From: Paracoccus methylovorus
Lineage (GTDB): Bacteria > Pseudomonadota > Alphaproteobacteria > Rhodobacterales > Rhodobacteraceae
DNA length: 64,000 nucleotides
NCBI RefSeq assembly: GCF_016919705.1
Contig: NZ_CP070371.1
Location: 124,001-188,000 of the forward strand
Direction: 5' to 3'
The translations under genes and the position numbers were made by a program. This document shows, piece after piece, positions 8,797 to 17,049 of this stretch (positions are counted from its first letter, which is position 1; the number at the start of each line of letters is the position of its first letter). Under the pieces are notes generated by a model. That model did no database searches, was not told where the DNA came from, and saw nothing but the letters and a program-made list of their open reading frames with translations.

Positions 8797-10296
8797 TTAG
8801 TCCAGCGCCTTGAAGTTCAGCGCGACGCCGTCCTTGATGCCGGAATACCAGCGGGCGGTGACGGTTTTGGTCTTGGTGTAAAAGCGGAAGGCGTCCGGGC
8901 CATACTGGTTCAGGTCGCCGAAGGCCGACTTTTTCCAACCACCGAAGGTGTAATAGCTCAGCGGCACCGGGATCGGGAAGTTGATGCCGACCATGCCCAC
9001 GTTTACCCGGCTGGCGAAATCGCGCGCGGTGTCGCCGTCGGCGGTATAGATCGCCGTGCCGTTGCCATAGTCATTGTCCATGACGAGGTTCAGCGCCTCT
9101 TCATAGCTTTGCGCCCGCACGGTCGAGAGCACCGGGCCGAAGATCTCTTCCTTGTAGATCTCCATGTCGCGGGTCACGTTGTCAAAGAGCGATGCGCCGC
9201 AGAAAAAGCCGTTCTCGTAGCCTTGGATGTTCAGGCCGCGACCATCGACGACCAGCTTCGCGCCCTGATCCACGCCCGAGCCGATCAGGCGGTTGATCCG
9301 TTCCTGCGCGGCCTTGGTGATGACCGGACCGAAATCCACATCGTCGCCGGCGGTGTAGGGGCCGATCTTCAGTTTTTCGATCTTGGGCACCAGCCGCTCG
9401 ATCAGCGCGTCGGCGGTCTTGTCGCCCACCGGCACCGCGACCGAAATCGCCATGCAGCGTTCGCCCGCCGCGCCAAAGCCTGCGCCGACCAGAGCATCCG
9501 CCGCCTTGTCGAGGTCAGCGTCGGGCATGATCAGCATGTGGTTCTTGGCGCCGCCGAAGCATTGCGCACGCTTGCCGTTGGCGGCTGCGCGGCCATAGAT
9601 ATACTGCGCAATCGGGGTCGAGCCCACGAAGCCCACCGCCTGCACGACCGGATGGTCCAGGATCGCGTCCACGATTTCCTTGTCGCCGTTGACGACCTGC
9701 AGCACGCCGTCGGGCAGGCCGGCCTCTTGCGCCAGCTTGGCCAGCATCAATGAGGTCGAGGGCACGCGCTCGGAGGGCTTCAGGATCATCGCGTTGCCTG
9801 CCGACAGCGCCGGTCCCATCTTCCACAGCGGAATCATCGCCGGGAAGTTAAAGGGGGTGATGCCCGCAACCACGCCCAACGGTTGGCGCATGGAATACAG
9901 GTCGATCCCGGGGCCGGCATTGTCGGTGAACTCGCCCTTCAGCATCGCCGGGGCACCCATGCAGACCTCGATCACCTCAAGACCGCGCTGCACGTCGCCG
10001 CGCGCGTCGGGCAGGGTCTTGCCATGCTCGCGCGAGACGATCTCGGCCAGCTTTTCCATGTTGTCGACGATCAACTGGCCGAATTTCATCATCACCCGGG
10101 CGCGGCGCTGCGGGTTGGTGGCGGCCCAGGCGACCTGCGCCTTTTCGGCGCTGCGCACGGCGGCGTCCAGTTCGGCCGGGGTGGCCAGCGGCAGCCGGGC
10201 GATCACTTCGCCGGTTGCGGGGTTGTAGACATCGCTGAAACGGCCCGAGGTGCCCTTGACCTCTTTACCGTCGATCCAATGGCTGAGTTCTTCCAT
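8797..10296 (-). CDS. mmsA: Methylmalonate-semialdehyde dehydrogenase (CoA-acylating)
   Basis: Oxidises methylmalonate semialdehyde to propionyl-CoA with NAD and CoA, ending the valine branch. The start at 10296 is chosen because GGGAGG lies 5 nt upstream and the protein then begins MEELSHWIDGKEV, as in the family; the longer in-frame extension has no support. The length of 499 aa is typical. The NAD-binding segment VAGITPFNFPAMIPLWK and the catalytic-cysteine region GAGERCMAISVAV are visible. It is the first gene of the cluster and diverges from a LysR-type regulator across about 100 bp. Confidence 0.95.
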   Translation of the reverse strand: MEELSHWIDGKEVKGTSGRFSDVYNPATGEVIARLPLATPAELDAAVRSAEKAQVAWAATNPQRRARVMMKFGQLIVDNMEKLAEIVSREHGKTLPDARGDVQRGLEVIEVCMGAPAMLKGEFTDNAGPGIDLYSMRQPLGVVAGITPFNFPAMIPLWKMGPALSAGNAMILKPSERVPSTSLMLAKLAQEAGLPDGVLQVVNGDKEIVDAILDHPVVQAVGFVGSTPIAQYIYGRAAANGKRAQCFGGAKNHMLIMPDADLDKAADALVGAGFGAAGERCMAISVAVPVGDKTADALIERLVPKIEKLKIGPYTAGDDVDFGPVITKAAQERINRLIGSGVDQGAKLVVDGRGLNIQGYENGFFCGASLFDNVTRDMEIYKEEIFGPVLSTVRAQSYEEALNLVMDNDYGNGTAIYTADGDTARDFASRVNVGMVGINFPIPVPLSYYTFGGWKKSAFGDLNQYGPDAFRFYTKTKTVTARWYSGIKDGVALNFKALD

Positions 10297-10375
10297 GAGT
10301 GCCTCCCATGAGTGTCGGTTGGCGGGATCATAGACTTGCAGCATTGCCGGAAAAAGAGGAAGTCTGGCAAAAGGG

Positions 10376-10394
10376 ATTTGCATTTTTGCAAAGG
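10376..10394. promoter_or_regulatory. TGCAAA-rich site in the mmsA/LysR divergent promoter
   Basis: The segment carries ATTTGCAT followed directly by TTTTTGCAAAGG. The 11-mer TTTTTGCAAAG recurs exactly at 17001-17011, upstream of the RamB/ScfR-like regulator gene. RamB-type regulators are known to bind TTTGCAAA-like sequences, so this may link the valine operon to that regulator. That link is inference. Confidence 0.4.
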
Positions 10395-10402
10395 GGATGG
10401 CC

Positions 10403-11296
10403 GTGGACTGGGATGACCTGCGCATATTTCTGGCGGTCGCACGCGCGGATAGCCTGTCGGGGGCCGGGCGGCGGTTGGCCATAGATGCCTCGACCGTCGG
10501 CAGGCGGGTAGCGCGGCTGGAAGGCGCATTGGGTGCAAAGCTTTTCATCAAGACGCCGCAGGGCTATGCGCTGGCGCCAGAGGGCGAGCGGCTTTTGCCC
10601 CATGCCGAAGCGGTCGAGACGGCGCTGAGCGGCGCGGAAGAGGCGCTAAGCGGTCCGGGCGATCTGGCGGGGCAGTTGCGTATCGGTGCGCCGGACGGCT
10701 GTGCCAACTATCTGCTGCCGCAAGTCTGCGCACGGCTGTCCGAGGCGCATCCGCAACTGGAAATCCAGATCGTCGCCCTGCCGCGCGTCTTCAACCTGTC
10801 GAAACGCGAAGCCGATATGGCCATCGCCGTGTCGCAGCCGCAAGCCGGGCGGCTGGTCGTGCAGCGGCTGACCGATTACCAACTGCATCTTGCCGCGCAC
10901 GAGGATTACCTGCGCGCCCATCCGCCGATCCGTTCGCGCGAGGATCTGCGGGGGCATCGGATGATCGGCTATATCTCGGACATGATCTTTGACCGCGAAC
11001 TGGATTACCTGACCGAAACCGGCGCGGAATGGGCCGCGCTGACCTCGAACTCGGTTTCGGTGCAGATGCAGGCGATCCGCGTGGGGGCGGGGCTGGGCAT
11101 CGTGCATGATTTCGCCATTCCCTTCTGCCCCGGTATCCAGAGGGTGCTGACGGACCAGATTTCATTGACGCGCAGCTTTTGGTTGATCCGACATGCCGAT
11201 GACCGTCGTTCGCAACGGATGAACCGGCTGGCGGATGCGTTGGCGCAGGGTATCCGGGCCGAGGTGGCCCGCCTGCAAGCGCTTGTCTTTCCCTGA
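10403..11296 (+). CDS. LysR-family transcriptional regulator
   Basis: A 297-aa one-component regulator with an N-terminal winged HTH (about residues 3-60, with DWDDLRIFLAVARADSLSGA and ASTVGRRVARLE) and a LysR substrate-binding domain of periplasmic-binding fold. The GTG at 10403 is preferred over the ATG at 10397: AGGGG lies about 6 nt before the GTG but abuts the ATG, and close relatives begin MDWDDLR. It diverges from mmsA, so the valine catabolic operon is the obvious target. The inducer is unknown. Confidence 0.88.
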   Translation: MDWDDLRIFLAVARADSLSGAGRRLAIDASTVGRRVARLEGALGAKLFIKTPQGYALAPEGERLLPHAEAVETALSGAEEALSGPGDLAGQLRIGAPDGCANYLLPQVCARLSEAHPQLEIQIVALPRVFNLSKREADMAIAVSQPQAGRLVVQRLTDYQLHLAAHEDYLRAHPPIRSREDLRGHRMIGYISDMIFDRELDYLTETGAEWAALTSNSVSVQMQAIRVGAGLGIVHDFAIPFCPGIQRVLTDQISLTRSFWLIRHADDRRSQRMNRLADALAQGIRAEVARLQALVFP

Positions 11297-11390
11297 CTCG
11301 CTGCGCTGCAACATCGGGCTTGACGCAAGCGCGGGTTGAGGTGACGCTGTTCGTCAAGGACAGCTTTCGCCAGCCGGAGGAGGAATAGCA

Positions 11391-11828
11391 ATGCTCGTCA
11401 CCCAGATCCTGTCGATGAAGGCCAGCGGCGATATTATCACCGTCGCCCCGGAAACCAGCGTGGCCGACGCCACCAGATTGCTTTCGGAAAAGCGCATCGG
11501 TGCGATCGTGGTATCCGAGGATGGCAAAGTCCCGCTGGGCATCCTGTCCGAACGCGACATCGTGCGCGAGCTTGGAAAGCGCGGGGCAGCGATTCTTGAC
11601 CAGCCGATCACCGAACTGATGACCCGCAAGCTGGAAACCTGCACCACTGGCGAGGACGCGCTGGTGATCCTGGACAGAATGACGCAGGGCCGTTTCCGCC
11701 ATCTGCCGGTGGTGGACGAGCAGGGCACGATGATCGGCCTTGTCTCGATCGGCGATGCGGTTTCTGCGCGGCTCAAAGAGCTTGCGGCGGAAAAAGAGGC
11801 CCTGACCGGCATGATCATGGGTAACTGA
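11391..11828 (+). CDS. CBS-domain pair protein
   Basis: A 145-aa protein consisting of two tandem CBS motifs (about residues 10-60 and 75-130) and nothing else, with GILSERDIVRELGKRG closing the first and RFRHLPVVDEQGTMIGLVSIGD in the second region. Such stand-alone CBS pairs bind adenine nucleotides or S-adenosyl ligands and act as energy sensors, but no partner is evident here. The strong GGAGGAGG sequence just upstream of the ATG fixes the start. It lies between the LysR gene and coaD. Confidence 0.88.
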   Translation: MLVTQILSMKASGDIITVAPETSVADATRLLSEKRIGAIVVSEDGKVPLGILSERDIVRELGKRGAAILDQPITELMTRKLETCTTGEDALVILDRMTQGRFRHLPVVDEQGTMIGLVSIGDAVSARLKELAAEKEALTGMIMGN

Positions 11829-11939
11829 TCCGGGTCTGATCACCCGGTCATGCCGCGTGGCCGGGTGGGCGCACGGACTTGCATTTCTTCGCAAAACCCT
11901 GTTTGACTGCCGACATTCGGCGAGGAGAAGGCAATCCCC

Positions 11940-12434
11940 ATGCGCATCGGGCTTTACCCAGGCACCTTCGATCCCATCACCTTGGGGCATCTCGATATTA
12001 TCCAGCGCGCGCTGGAACTGGTGGATCGTCTGGTGATCGGCGTCGCCATCAACCGCGATAAGAGCCCACTTTTCTCGCTTGAGGATCGGGTCGCCATGGT
12101 GCGCGAGGAATGCGACAAGGTCGTCGCCCGCCGCAGCGGCGAAATCGTCGTTCACCCGTTCGAGAACCTGCTGATCGACTGCGCCCGCGATGTTGGCGCG
12201 ACGGTGATCGTGCGCGGGCTTCGGGCGGTCGCGGATTTCGAATACGAATTCCAGATGGTGGGCATGAACCGCGCCATGGATGACAGTATCGAAACCGTGT
12301 TCCTGATGGCAGATGCCCGACGTCAAGCCATCGCCTCGAAACTGGTCAAAGAGATCGCACGGCTGGGTGGGGACGTCTCGAAATTCGTCCCGGCACCGGT
12401 TCGGGACGCCTTGGTCACCCGCTTCGCGCGCTGA
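11940..12434 (+). CDS. coaD: Phosphopantetheine adenylyltransferase
   Basis: Transfers AMP from ATP to 4'-phosphopantetheine, the penultimate step of coenzyme A synthesis. The length of 164 aa is standard. The nucleotidyltransferase motif YPGTFDPITLGHLDII contains the T/HxGH signature. RGLRAVADFEYEFQM and the downstream ASKLVKEIARLGGDVSKF segment are conserved family features. The start ATG is preceded by a GAGGAGAAGG-like ribosome binding sequence. Confidence 0.96.
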   Translation: MRIGLYPGTFDPITLGHLDIIQRALELVDRLVIGVAINRDKSPLFSLEDRVAMVREECDKVVARRSGEIVVHPFENLLIDCARDVGATVIVRGLRAVADFEYEFQMVGMNRAMDDSIETVFLMADARRQAIASKLVKEIARLGGDVSKFVPAPVRDALVTRFAR

Positions 12435-12488
12435 GGCTTTTTCTTTACCGTTGTCCTGGTAACCTTCCTCTCATTGACGGAGGAGCAG

Positions 12489-13346
12489 ATGGTAGTGACC
12501 GATTCGAACCCGAAGCCCATTCCCGCCCCGATCCCCGACCCGGGGCGTCCGCCGCTGCCCGACCCCTTGCCCGATCCGGGCCCGGATGAGATCCCGTTAC
12601 CCGAGGTGATCGGCTTTGACGCCATCCCTGCTGCGCTGGTGGCGGGATGGCAGGACTTTCGGCGCGCGCCGGCATTCGGTTTGCTGTTTGCCGCCTTTTA
12701 CGTGATGGGCGGGCTGGTGCTGACAGCGGTTGCCACGGCGGCAGGGCAGGAATGGTGGCTGATTCCCTTTGTCGTCGGCTTTCCGCTGATCGCCCCTTTT
12801 GCCGCTGTCGGGCTTTACGAAGTCAGCCGGCGCATCGAATCGGACCGTCCGTTGATCTGGCGCGATGTGCTGGGCGTGGTGATCGCGCAAAAGGACCGGC
12901 AGGTGCCCTCTATGGCCATGGTCATCCTGCTGATGTTCATGTTCTGGGTCTTTGTCGCCCACACCACTTTCGCGCTGTTCATGGGTGTGTCCTCGCTGAC
13001 CAATATCACCTCGTCGCCCGAGGTGTTGTTGCAGGGCCGTGGTCTGGTCATGCTGACGACGGGAACGCTGATCGGCGCGGGGTTCGCCGCGCTCTTGTTT
13101 GCGATGACCGTGGTCGGCCTGCCGCTGATTCTTGACCGCGAGGTTGACCTCATCTCGGCCATCATCGCGAGTTTTGGGGCGGTGGGTGCAAACCTGCCCG
13201 TCATGGCGGCTTGGGCGCTGATCATTGCGGCCCTGCTGTTTGTCGGCTTTCTGCCGCTGTTTCTAGGGCTTTTTATCGTGCTGCCCGTGCTGGGCCATGC
13301 CAGTTGGCACATGTATCGCCGACTGATGCCAGACCCGCTGCCATGA
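12489..13346 (+). CDS. DUF2189-type integral membrane protein
   Basis: A 285-aa protein. The ATG at 12489 is chosen because GGAGGAG lies just upstream. The first 35 residues are a Pro/Asp-rich tail (PIPAPIPDPGRPPLPDPLPD), followed by about six hydrophobic helices. The FGLLFAAFYVMGGLVL segment and a final FLPLFLGLFIVLPVLGHASW segment, ending in HMYRR, match the DUF2189 membrane family. No biochemical role is established for this family. Downstream is the hairpin that closes the convergent bactofilin operon. Confidence 0.75.
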   Translation: MVVTDSNPKPIPAPIPDPGRPPLPDPLPDPGPDEIPLPEVIGFDAIPAALVAGWQDFRRAPAFGLLFAAFYVMGGLVLTAVATAAGQEWWLIPFVVGFPLIAPFAAVGLYEVSRRIESDRPLIWRDVLGVVIAQKDRQVPSMAMVILLMFMFWVFVAHTTFALFMGVSSLTNITSSPEVLLQGRGLVMLTTGTLIGAGFAALLFAMTVVGLPLILDREVDLISAIIASFGAVGANLPVMAAWALIIAALLFVGFLPLFLGLFIVLPVLGHASWHMYRRLMPDPLP

Positions 13347-13371
13347 AAAAGGGCGGCTCAAGGGCCGCCCG
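13346..13371 (-). terminator. Terminator of the bactofilin operon
   Basis: Seven-base arms GGGCGGC/GCCGCCC with a 6-nt loop. On the minus strand the stem is followed by five T. It lies between the convergent DUF2189 and bactofilin genes and mainly serves the minus-strand transcript. Confidence 0.8.
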
Positions 13372-13392
13372 TTTACAGCAATGATCGCCGGA

Positions 13393-13893
13393 TTACTCGG
13401 CGTCGCTGTTTGCTGCTTTCGCGGCGGGCGGCGCCAGTTTCGGTGTGATTCCATTGGCCAGCGGGTCTTCCTGACGCTGGACCGAGCCTTCGAAATGGGC
13501 GCCGGATTCGATGGCGATGGTTTTGTGGATGATGTCGCCCTCGACCCGGGCGGTGGCGGTCAGGCGAACTTTCAGGCCACGCACACGGCCGATGACGCGA
13601 CCATTCACCACGACATCTTCGGCGACGATTTCGCCGCGAATCGTGGCGCTTTCGCCCACGACCAACTGATGTGCGCGGATGTCGCCTTCGATCGTGCCTT
13701 CGACCTGAACGTCGCCCTCTGTCTGGATATTGCCGGTAACCGTCAAATCCGAGGACAGAACCGAAGGCGCGGTGCGCGTGCGCGGGGCAGCGGCGGGAAT
13801 GTCGTAACTCGCGTCAAGGCTGCGCGCCGTCTCGGGTTCTGGGGTCGGTTGAGTGCGGGGGCCGGGTTCGGTTACACGCGTTTTAGAAAACAT
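13393..13893 (-). CDS. Bactofilin (polymer-forming cytoskeletal protein)
   Basis: A 166-aa bactofilin. A Pro/Thr-rich N-terminal tail (about 45 residues) precedes a right-handed beta-helix of short repeats with alternating hydrophobic residues, visible in NIQTEGDVQVEGTIEGDI, ESATIRGEIVAEDVVVNGRV and TARVEGDIIHKTIAIESGA. Bactofilins assemble without nucleotide into filaments and localise cell-wall enzymes and stalk or curvature machinery. The gene overlaps by 11 bp the end of an M23 peptidase gene transcribed just upstream, a pairing seen repeatedly in proteobacteria that suggests a functional complex. Confidence 0.93.
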   Translation of the reverse strand: MFSKTRVTEPGPRTQPTPEPETARSLDASYDIPAAAPRTRTAPSVLSSDLTVTGNIQTEGDVQVEGTIEGDIRAHQLVVGESATIRGEIVAEDVVVNGRVIGRVRGLKVRLTATARVEGDIIHKTIAIESGAHFEGSVQRQEDPLANGITPKLAPPAAKAANSDAE

Positions 13894-15172
13894 TCTGGGC
13901 TGCCTTGATGAAGCTCATAGGATTCACGGCACGACCATTCACGCGGACTTCATAGTGAAGATGCGAGCCAGTCGATCTGCCGGTATTGCCCATATCACCG
14001 ATCTGGCTGCCGCGCGATACCTTTTGGCCCACCTTCACGCGAATCTTAGACAGGTGGCCATAGCGGGTTTCCGTGCCCAGTTCGTGCTGGATCTTGATGA
14101 GATTGCCGTAGCCGCGCTGCCAGCCGGCAAAAATCACCGTGCCTTCGCCCGTGGCAAAGACCGGCGTGCCCACCGGGGCGGCCATGTCGATGCCGTCATG
14201 CGAGCGTCCCCACCGTTTGCCGAAAGGCGAGGTATAGCGGAAGGCGGATTTCACCGGCATGGCCAGCGGCATCTTATCGACCGCGATGCGATAGCGGTTC
14301 ACCTGGTCCAGAGTGATCAGGATTTCGTTGGCCTTGGCCTCGCCCTGGCTGATTTCCGCATTGCCGCTGGAGGAATAGCTGATCGGATTCAGCGGGCCGC
14401 CCTGACCGGAATAGCCGCTGCGGACGGTGCGCAGGATCTCGTCCGGGTTTACCCCTACGCTGCGGAACATGTCGTCCAGCGGCTTGACCGAGATGGAAAC
14501 GGCATCTTCGAGTTGCGACAGGATCTCATCGTTGCGGGCGATGATCTGATCGCGCTCCAGCGTGACGGCGTCGGCAAGGCGCTTGGCATCGTCGGCCTTT
14601 TGCACGGCGTCGATGCGTTGGCCAGCAGCCTGTTTCAACTCACCCGCCAGAATGTCCAGCGCAGCTTGCAGTTCGGCCGTGCGGGCGGGGGCGGGTTCGC
14701 CATCCGCGTCGCCCAGTGCCTCGGCCAGATGATGGGACTTTACGGTTTCCTGCAGGCTGGCCTGCACGGCGCCAAGGCCGGTTTCCAGTTCGCGCCGTTG
14801 CGCTTCTGATTCCAGCAGCAGCGATTGCATGCGTGACACCTGATCCAGCGCCACCGCAAAGCGGTTCTGAGCGGCCACGGCTTCGGCGGCGCGGCGGTCG
14901 CGTTCGGCCGAAAGATCGGTGAGCCGCGCTTCGAAGGCGCTTTGGGCCTGCAGTGCCTCGTTACGGGATGAACCCGCGCTGATCGCGTCGATGACAAGGA
15001 TCGAACTGGCGATGATCGACCAGCCGAAGACCAAAGCGATGCCCCCCAACGTAAACAGTTGCGTGGCAGGACGCAGCCGCAAAAAGCGGGTGGTCTTGTC
15101 CGACTTCAGGAAGAGGCGCTGTTCTGGCAGCCAGCGCTCAAGCACCGAATTCAGGCTATGGGTGATGCGCAA
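13883..15172 (-). CDS. Membrane-anchored M23 (LytM-type) metallopeptidase
   Basis: A putative peptidoglycan endopeptidase or LytM-like regulator. It has a cytoplasmic N-terminus, one transmembrane helix (LFTLGGIALVFGWSIIASSI), a long periplasmic coiled coil, and a C-terminal M23 domain with the zinc motif HDGIDM and the catalytic HLHYEV. The start is uncertain: the only in-frame ATG is at 15262 but adds an unlikely polar tail, so the TTG at 15172 is proposed. The end overlaps the bactofilin gene by 11 bp. The expected role is local cell-wall remodelling guided by bactofilin filaments. Confidence 0.85.
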   Translation of the reverse strand: MRITHSLNSVLERWLPEQRLFLKSDKTTRFLRLRPATQLFTLGGIALVFGWSIIASSILVIDAISAGSSRNEALQAQSAFEARLTDLSAERDRRAAEAVAAQNRFAVALDQVSRMQSLLLESEAQRRELETGLGAVQASLQETVKSHHLAEALGDADGEPAPARTAELQAALDILAGELKQAAGQRIDAVQKADDAKRLADAVTLERDQIIARNDEILSQLEDAVSISVKPLDDMFRSVGVNPDEILRTVRSGYSGQGGPLNPISYSSSGNAEISQGEAKANEILITLDQVNRYRIAVDKMPLAMPVKSAFRYTSPFGKRWGRSHDGIDMAAPVGTPVFATGEGTVIFAGWQRGYGNLIKIQHELGTETRYGHLSKIRVKVGQKVSRGSQIGDMGNTGRSTGSHLHYEVRVNGRAVNPMSFIKAAQNVF

Positions 15173-15596
15173 TGTCCCGGGTCCATTTTGTTTAGGCCGA
15201 TCTGCCGGACAGAGGCAGTCAGGGCTCCGCACGGATAAATCCGACCTGTGGTCAAAGCGCAACAGCGGTGGCGGGCTGTTGAGATATTGGGCGGATTGAT
15301 GCCGATCAGCACCCCTTGGCCGGGTGGATATTCGCCGGTGGCAGAGTTTCGGCTTTTGACAACCGTGGATTGATTTGTACGGGTGTTCGGATAACTTAGT
15401 GAAATTAATGCAATAATCCGTCGCGTTCGTGCGCGAGCCTCAAGCAAACTCGTCGGCCGTGCCAATTTGCCGCGTTTGCCGGTTTCTGCTCCGCAAATGG
15501 GCAGGCCTCGTCGAACCAGCCGCAGGGGTGGCGATTCTCGGGGTTTTTGTCTGCCAATGAGGGAACCCAAGGAGGATGTGCGCGTTTGCCGCCGTT
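15173..15596. other. Gap between the M23 peptidase gene and the RamB-like gene
   Basis: About 420 bp without a convincing gene. It must hold the promoter of the M23-bactofilin operon (minus strand). The stretch around 15350-15420 is AT-richer than its surroundings. Open frames here are short and lack codon bias or recognisable domains. No tRNA, hairpin terminator or repeat was seen. Confidence 0.5.
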
Positions 15597-16991
15597 TCAG
15601 GCGATCTCATAGGGCAGCGGGCCGGGACGATCAGGCGGGATGCGGATATGCCGGTCCACCGGAGGCACTGAACGCTGATGGCAGTTCGGTCTGGGGCAGA
15701 TCCGGCAAGAGACGCCGATAGGTTCGAACAACTGGGGGTTGCCGATATCCAGCCCGTCGGCATAGACCATCTCTCGGGCATGGCTGATTTCACATCCCAG
15801 CCCGATGGCAAAGCGCCGCACCGGCGCGCCAAAGGCACCGGCGGGCTTTGACACGTCCCGCGCCAGCAGCAGGTAACGCTTGCCGTCCGGCGTTTCGGCC
15901 AGTTGGCGCAGAAATCTGCCGGGGGTCTCGAATGCCTGATGTACGTTCCACAGCGGGCAGGCGCCGCCGAAACGGGCGAATTGCATTCGCGTGGCCGAGT
16001 GGCGCTTGGTGATCGTGCCGGCCTGATCCACGCGGACGAAAAAGAACGGCACCCCCCGGTCACCGCCGCGCTGTAGGGTGGACAGCCGATGCGCCACCTG
16101 TTCCAGAGAAGCGTGGAACAGATGTGCCAGTCGCTCCAGATCGTGGCGCTCTTCCCGCGCAGTGGCAAGAAAGCGGGAATAGGGCATCATTGCTGCGCCT
16201 GCGAAATAGTTCGCCAGCCCCAGCCGGGCGATGTCGCGCGCCGAGGCGCTGCGAAAGCGCGCCAGTTCTAGCGTTGCCTCCAACAGGTCGCCTCGCGTCT
16301 CCAGCGCCAGCAGGTGCAATAGTTGAAAGGCTTGGGTTGCAGGCTCGGCCGCCGCATTCAGCGTCAGCCGCGTGCCCTCGCGCAGATAGACCGGGGCGCT
16401 GCCCAGCTCGGCCATTGTCACCTCGATCCCGCGCTCGGTCAGGGCGGCGATGGCACGGTCCAACGGGCGCAGTTCTGGGCGGGTGCGGGCGAAATGCTCG
16501 GCCGCGCGGTCCACCGCGTCGATATAATTGTCGCAGTAGTGGAAAAAGTCGCGCACCTCTTCCCAGGGCGAGGGGGTGGCGTTTTGCGCCCCGGCGCCTA
16601 ATGCCTCGTCCAGTGCGGCCAGTCGCTCTTGTCCCTCGCGATGGGCGCGATAAAGGTCGAGAAAGGCCCGCGCCAAGGCCGGCGCGTTCGTCGCCGCCAG
16701 CCGCAGATCCGCGCGGGGCGGGGTGGTGTCGAACAAGGGATCGGCCAGCGCCTCGGCCATGTCCATCACCATACGCTCGGCATCGCCCACCGCCATGGCG
16801 CCCAGATCCACCGAAAACTCAGAGGCGAGTTTCAGCAGCACCCCTGCCGAAACCGGGCGGTGGTTGTTTTCCATCTGCGACAGATAGGGCAGCGATACGC
16901 CCAGCCGGTCGGCGAATGCGCGCTGGGTCAGGCCGGCCCGAGCCCGGGTTTCCCGTAACGCAACCCCGGCATAAATCTTTTGCATCGCCAT
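15597..16991 (-). CDS. RamB/ScfR-like short-chain acyl-CoA responsive regulator
   Basis: A 464-aa XRE-type regulator. The N-terminal HTH (about residues 8-62: LRETRARAGLTQRAFADRLG, then LPYLSQMENNHRP) is followed by a long IrrE-like central region and a C-terminal DUF2083-type domain with several cysteines (GVSCRICPRPNC). This is the RamB/PrpC-activator architecture. In Paracoccus a RamB protein controls the glyoxylate cycle on acetate. The ATG at 16991 is chosen because AAAGGA lies about 6 nt before it; an upstream ATG at 17018 lies between two palindromes that look like autoregulatory operators. The ligand is inferred only. Confidence 0.85.
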   Translation of the reverse strand: MAMQKIYAGVALRETRARAGLTQRAFADRLGVSLPYLSQMENNHRPVSAGVLLKLASEFSVDLGAMAVGDAERMVMDMAEALADPLFDTTPPRADLRLAATNAPALARAFLDLYRAHREGQERLAALDEALGAGAQNATPSPWEEVRDFFHYCDNYIDAVDRAAEHFARTRPELRPLDRAIAALTERGIEVTMAELGSAPVYLREGTRLTLNAAAEPATQAFQLLHLLALETRGDLLEATLELARFRSASARDIARLGLANYFAGAAMMPYSRFLATAREERHDLERLAHLFHASLEQVAHRLSTLQRGGDRGVPFFFVRVDQAGTITKRHSATRMQFARFGGACPLWNVHQAFETPGRFLRQLAETPDGKRYLLLARDVSKPAGAFGAPVRRFAIGLGCEISHAREMVYADGLDIGNPQLFEPIGVSCRICPRPNCHQRSVPPVDRHIRIPPDRPGPLPYEIA

Positions 16992-17000
16992 TTGAGGTCC

Positions 17001-17031
17001 TTTTTGCAAAGCAGACATACGCTTTGCAAAG
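17001..17031. promoter_or_regulatory. Tandem CTTTGCAAAG operator-like sites
   Basis: A perfect 10-bp palindrome CTTTGCAAAG (17022-17031) and a near copy TTTTGCAAAG (17002-17011). Their centres are exactly 20 bp apart, two helical turns. They sit immediately upstream of the RamB-like gene and match the TTTGCAAA core known for RamB binding, so autoregulation is likely. Confidence 0.6.
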
Positions 17032-17049
17032 GCATTGCTGCAAGGGGGG

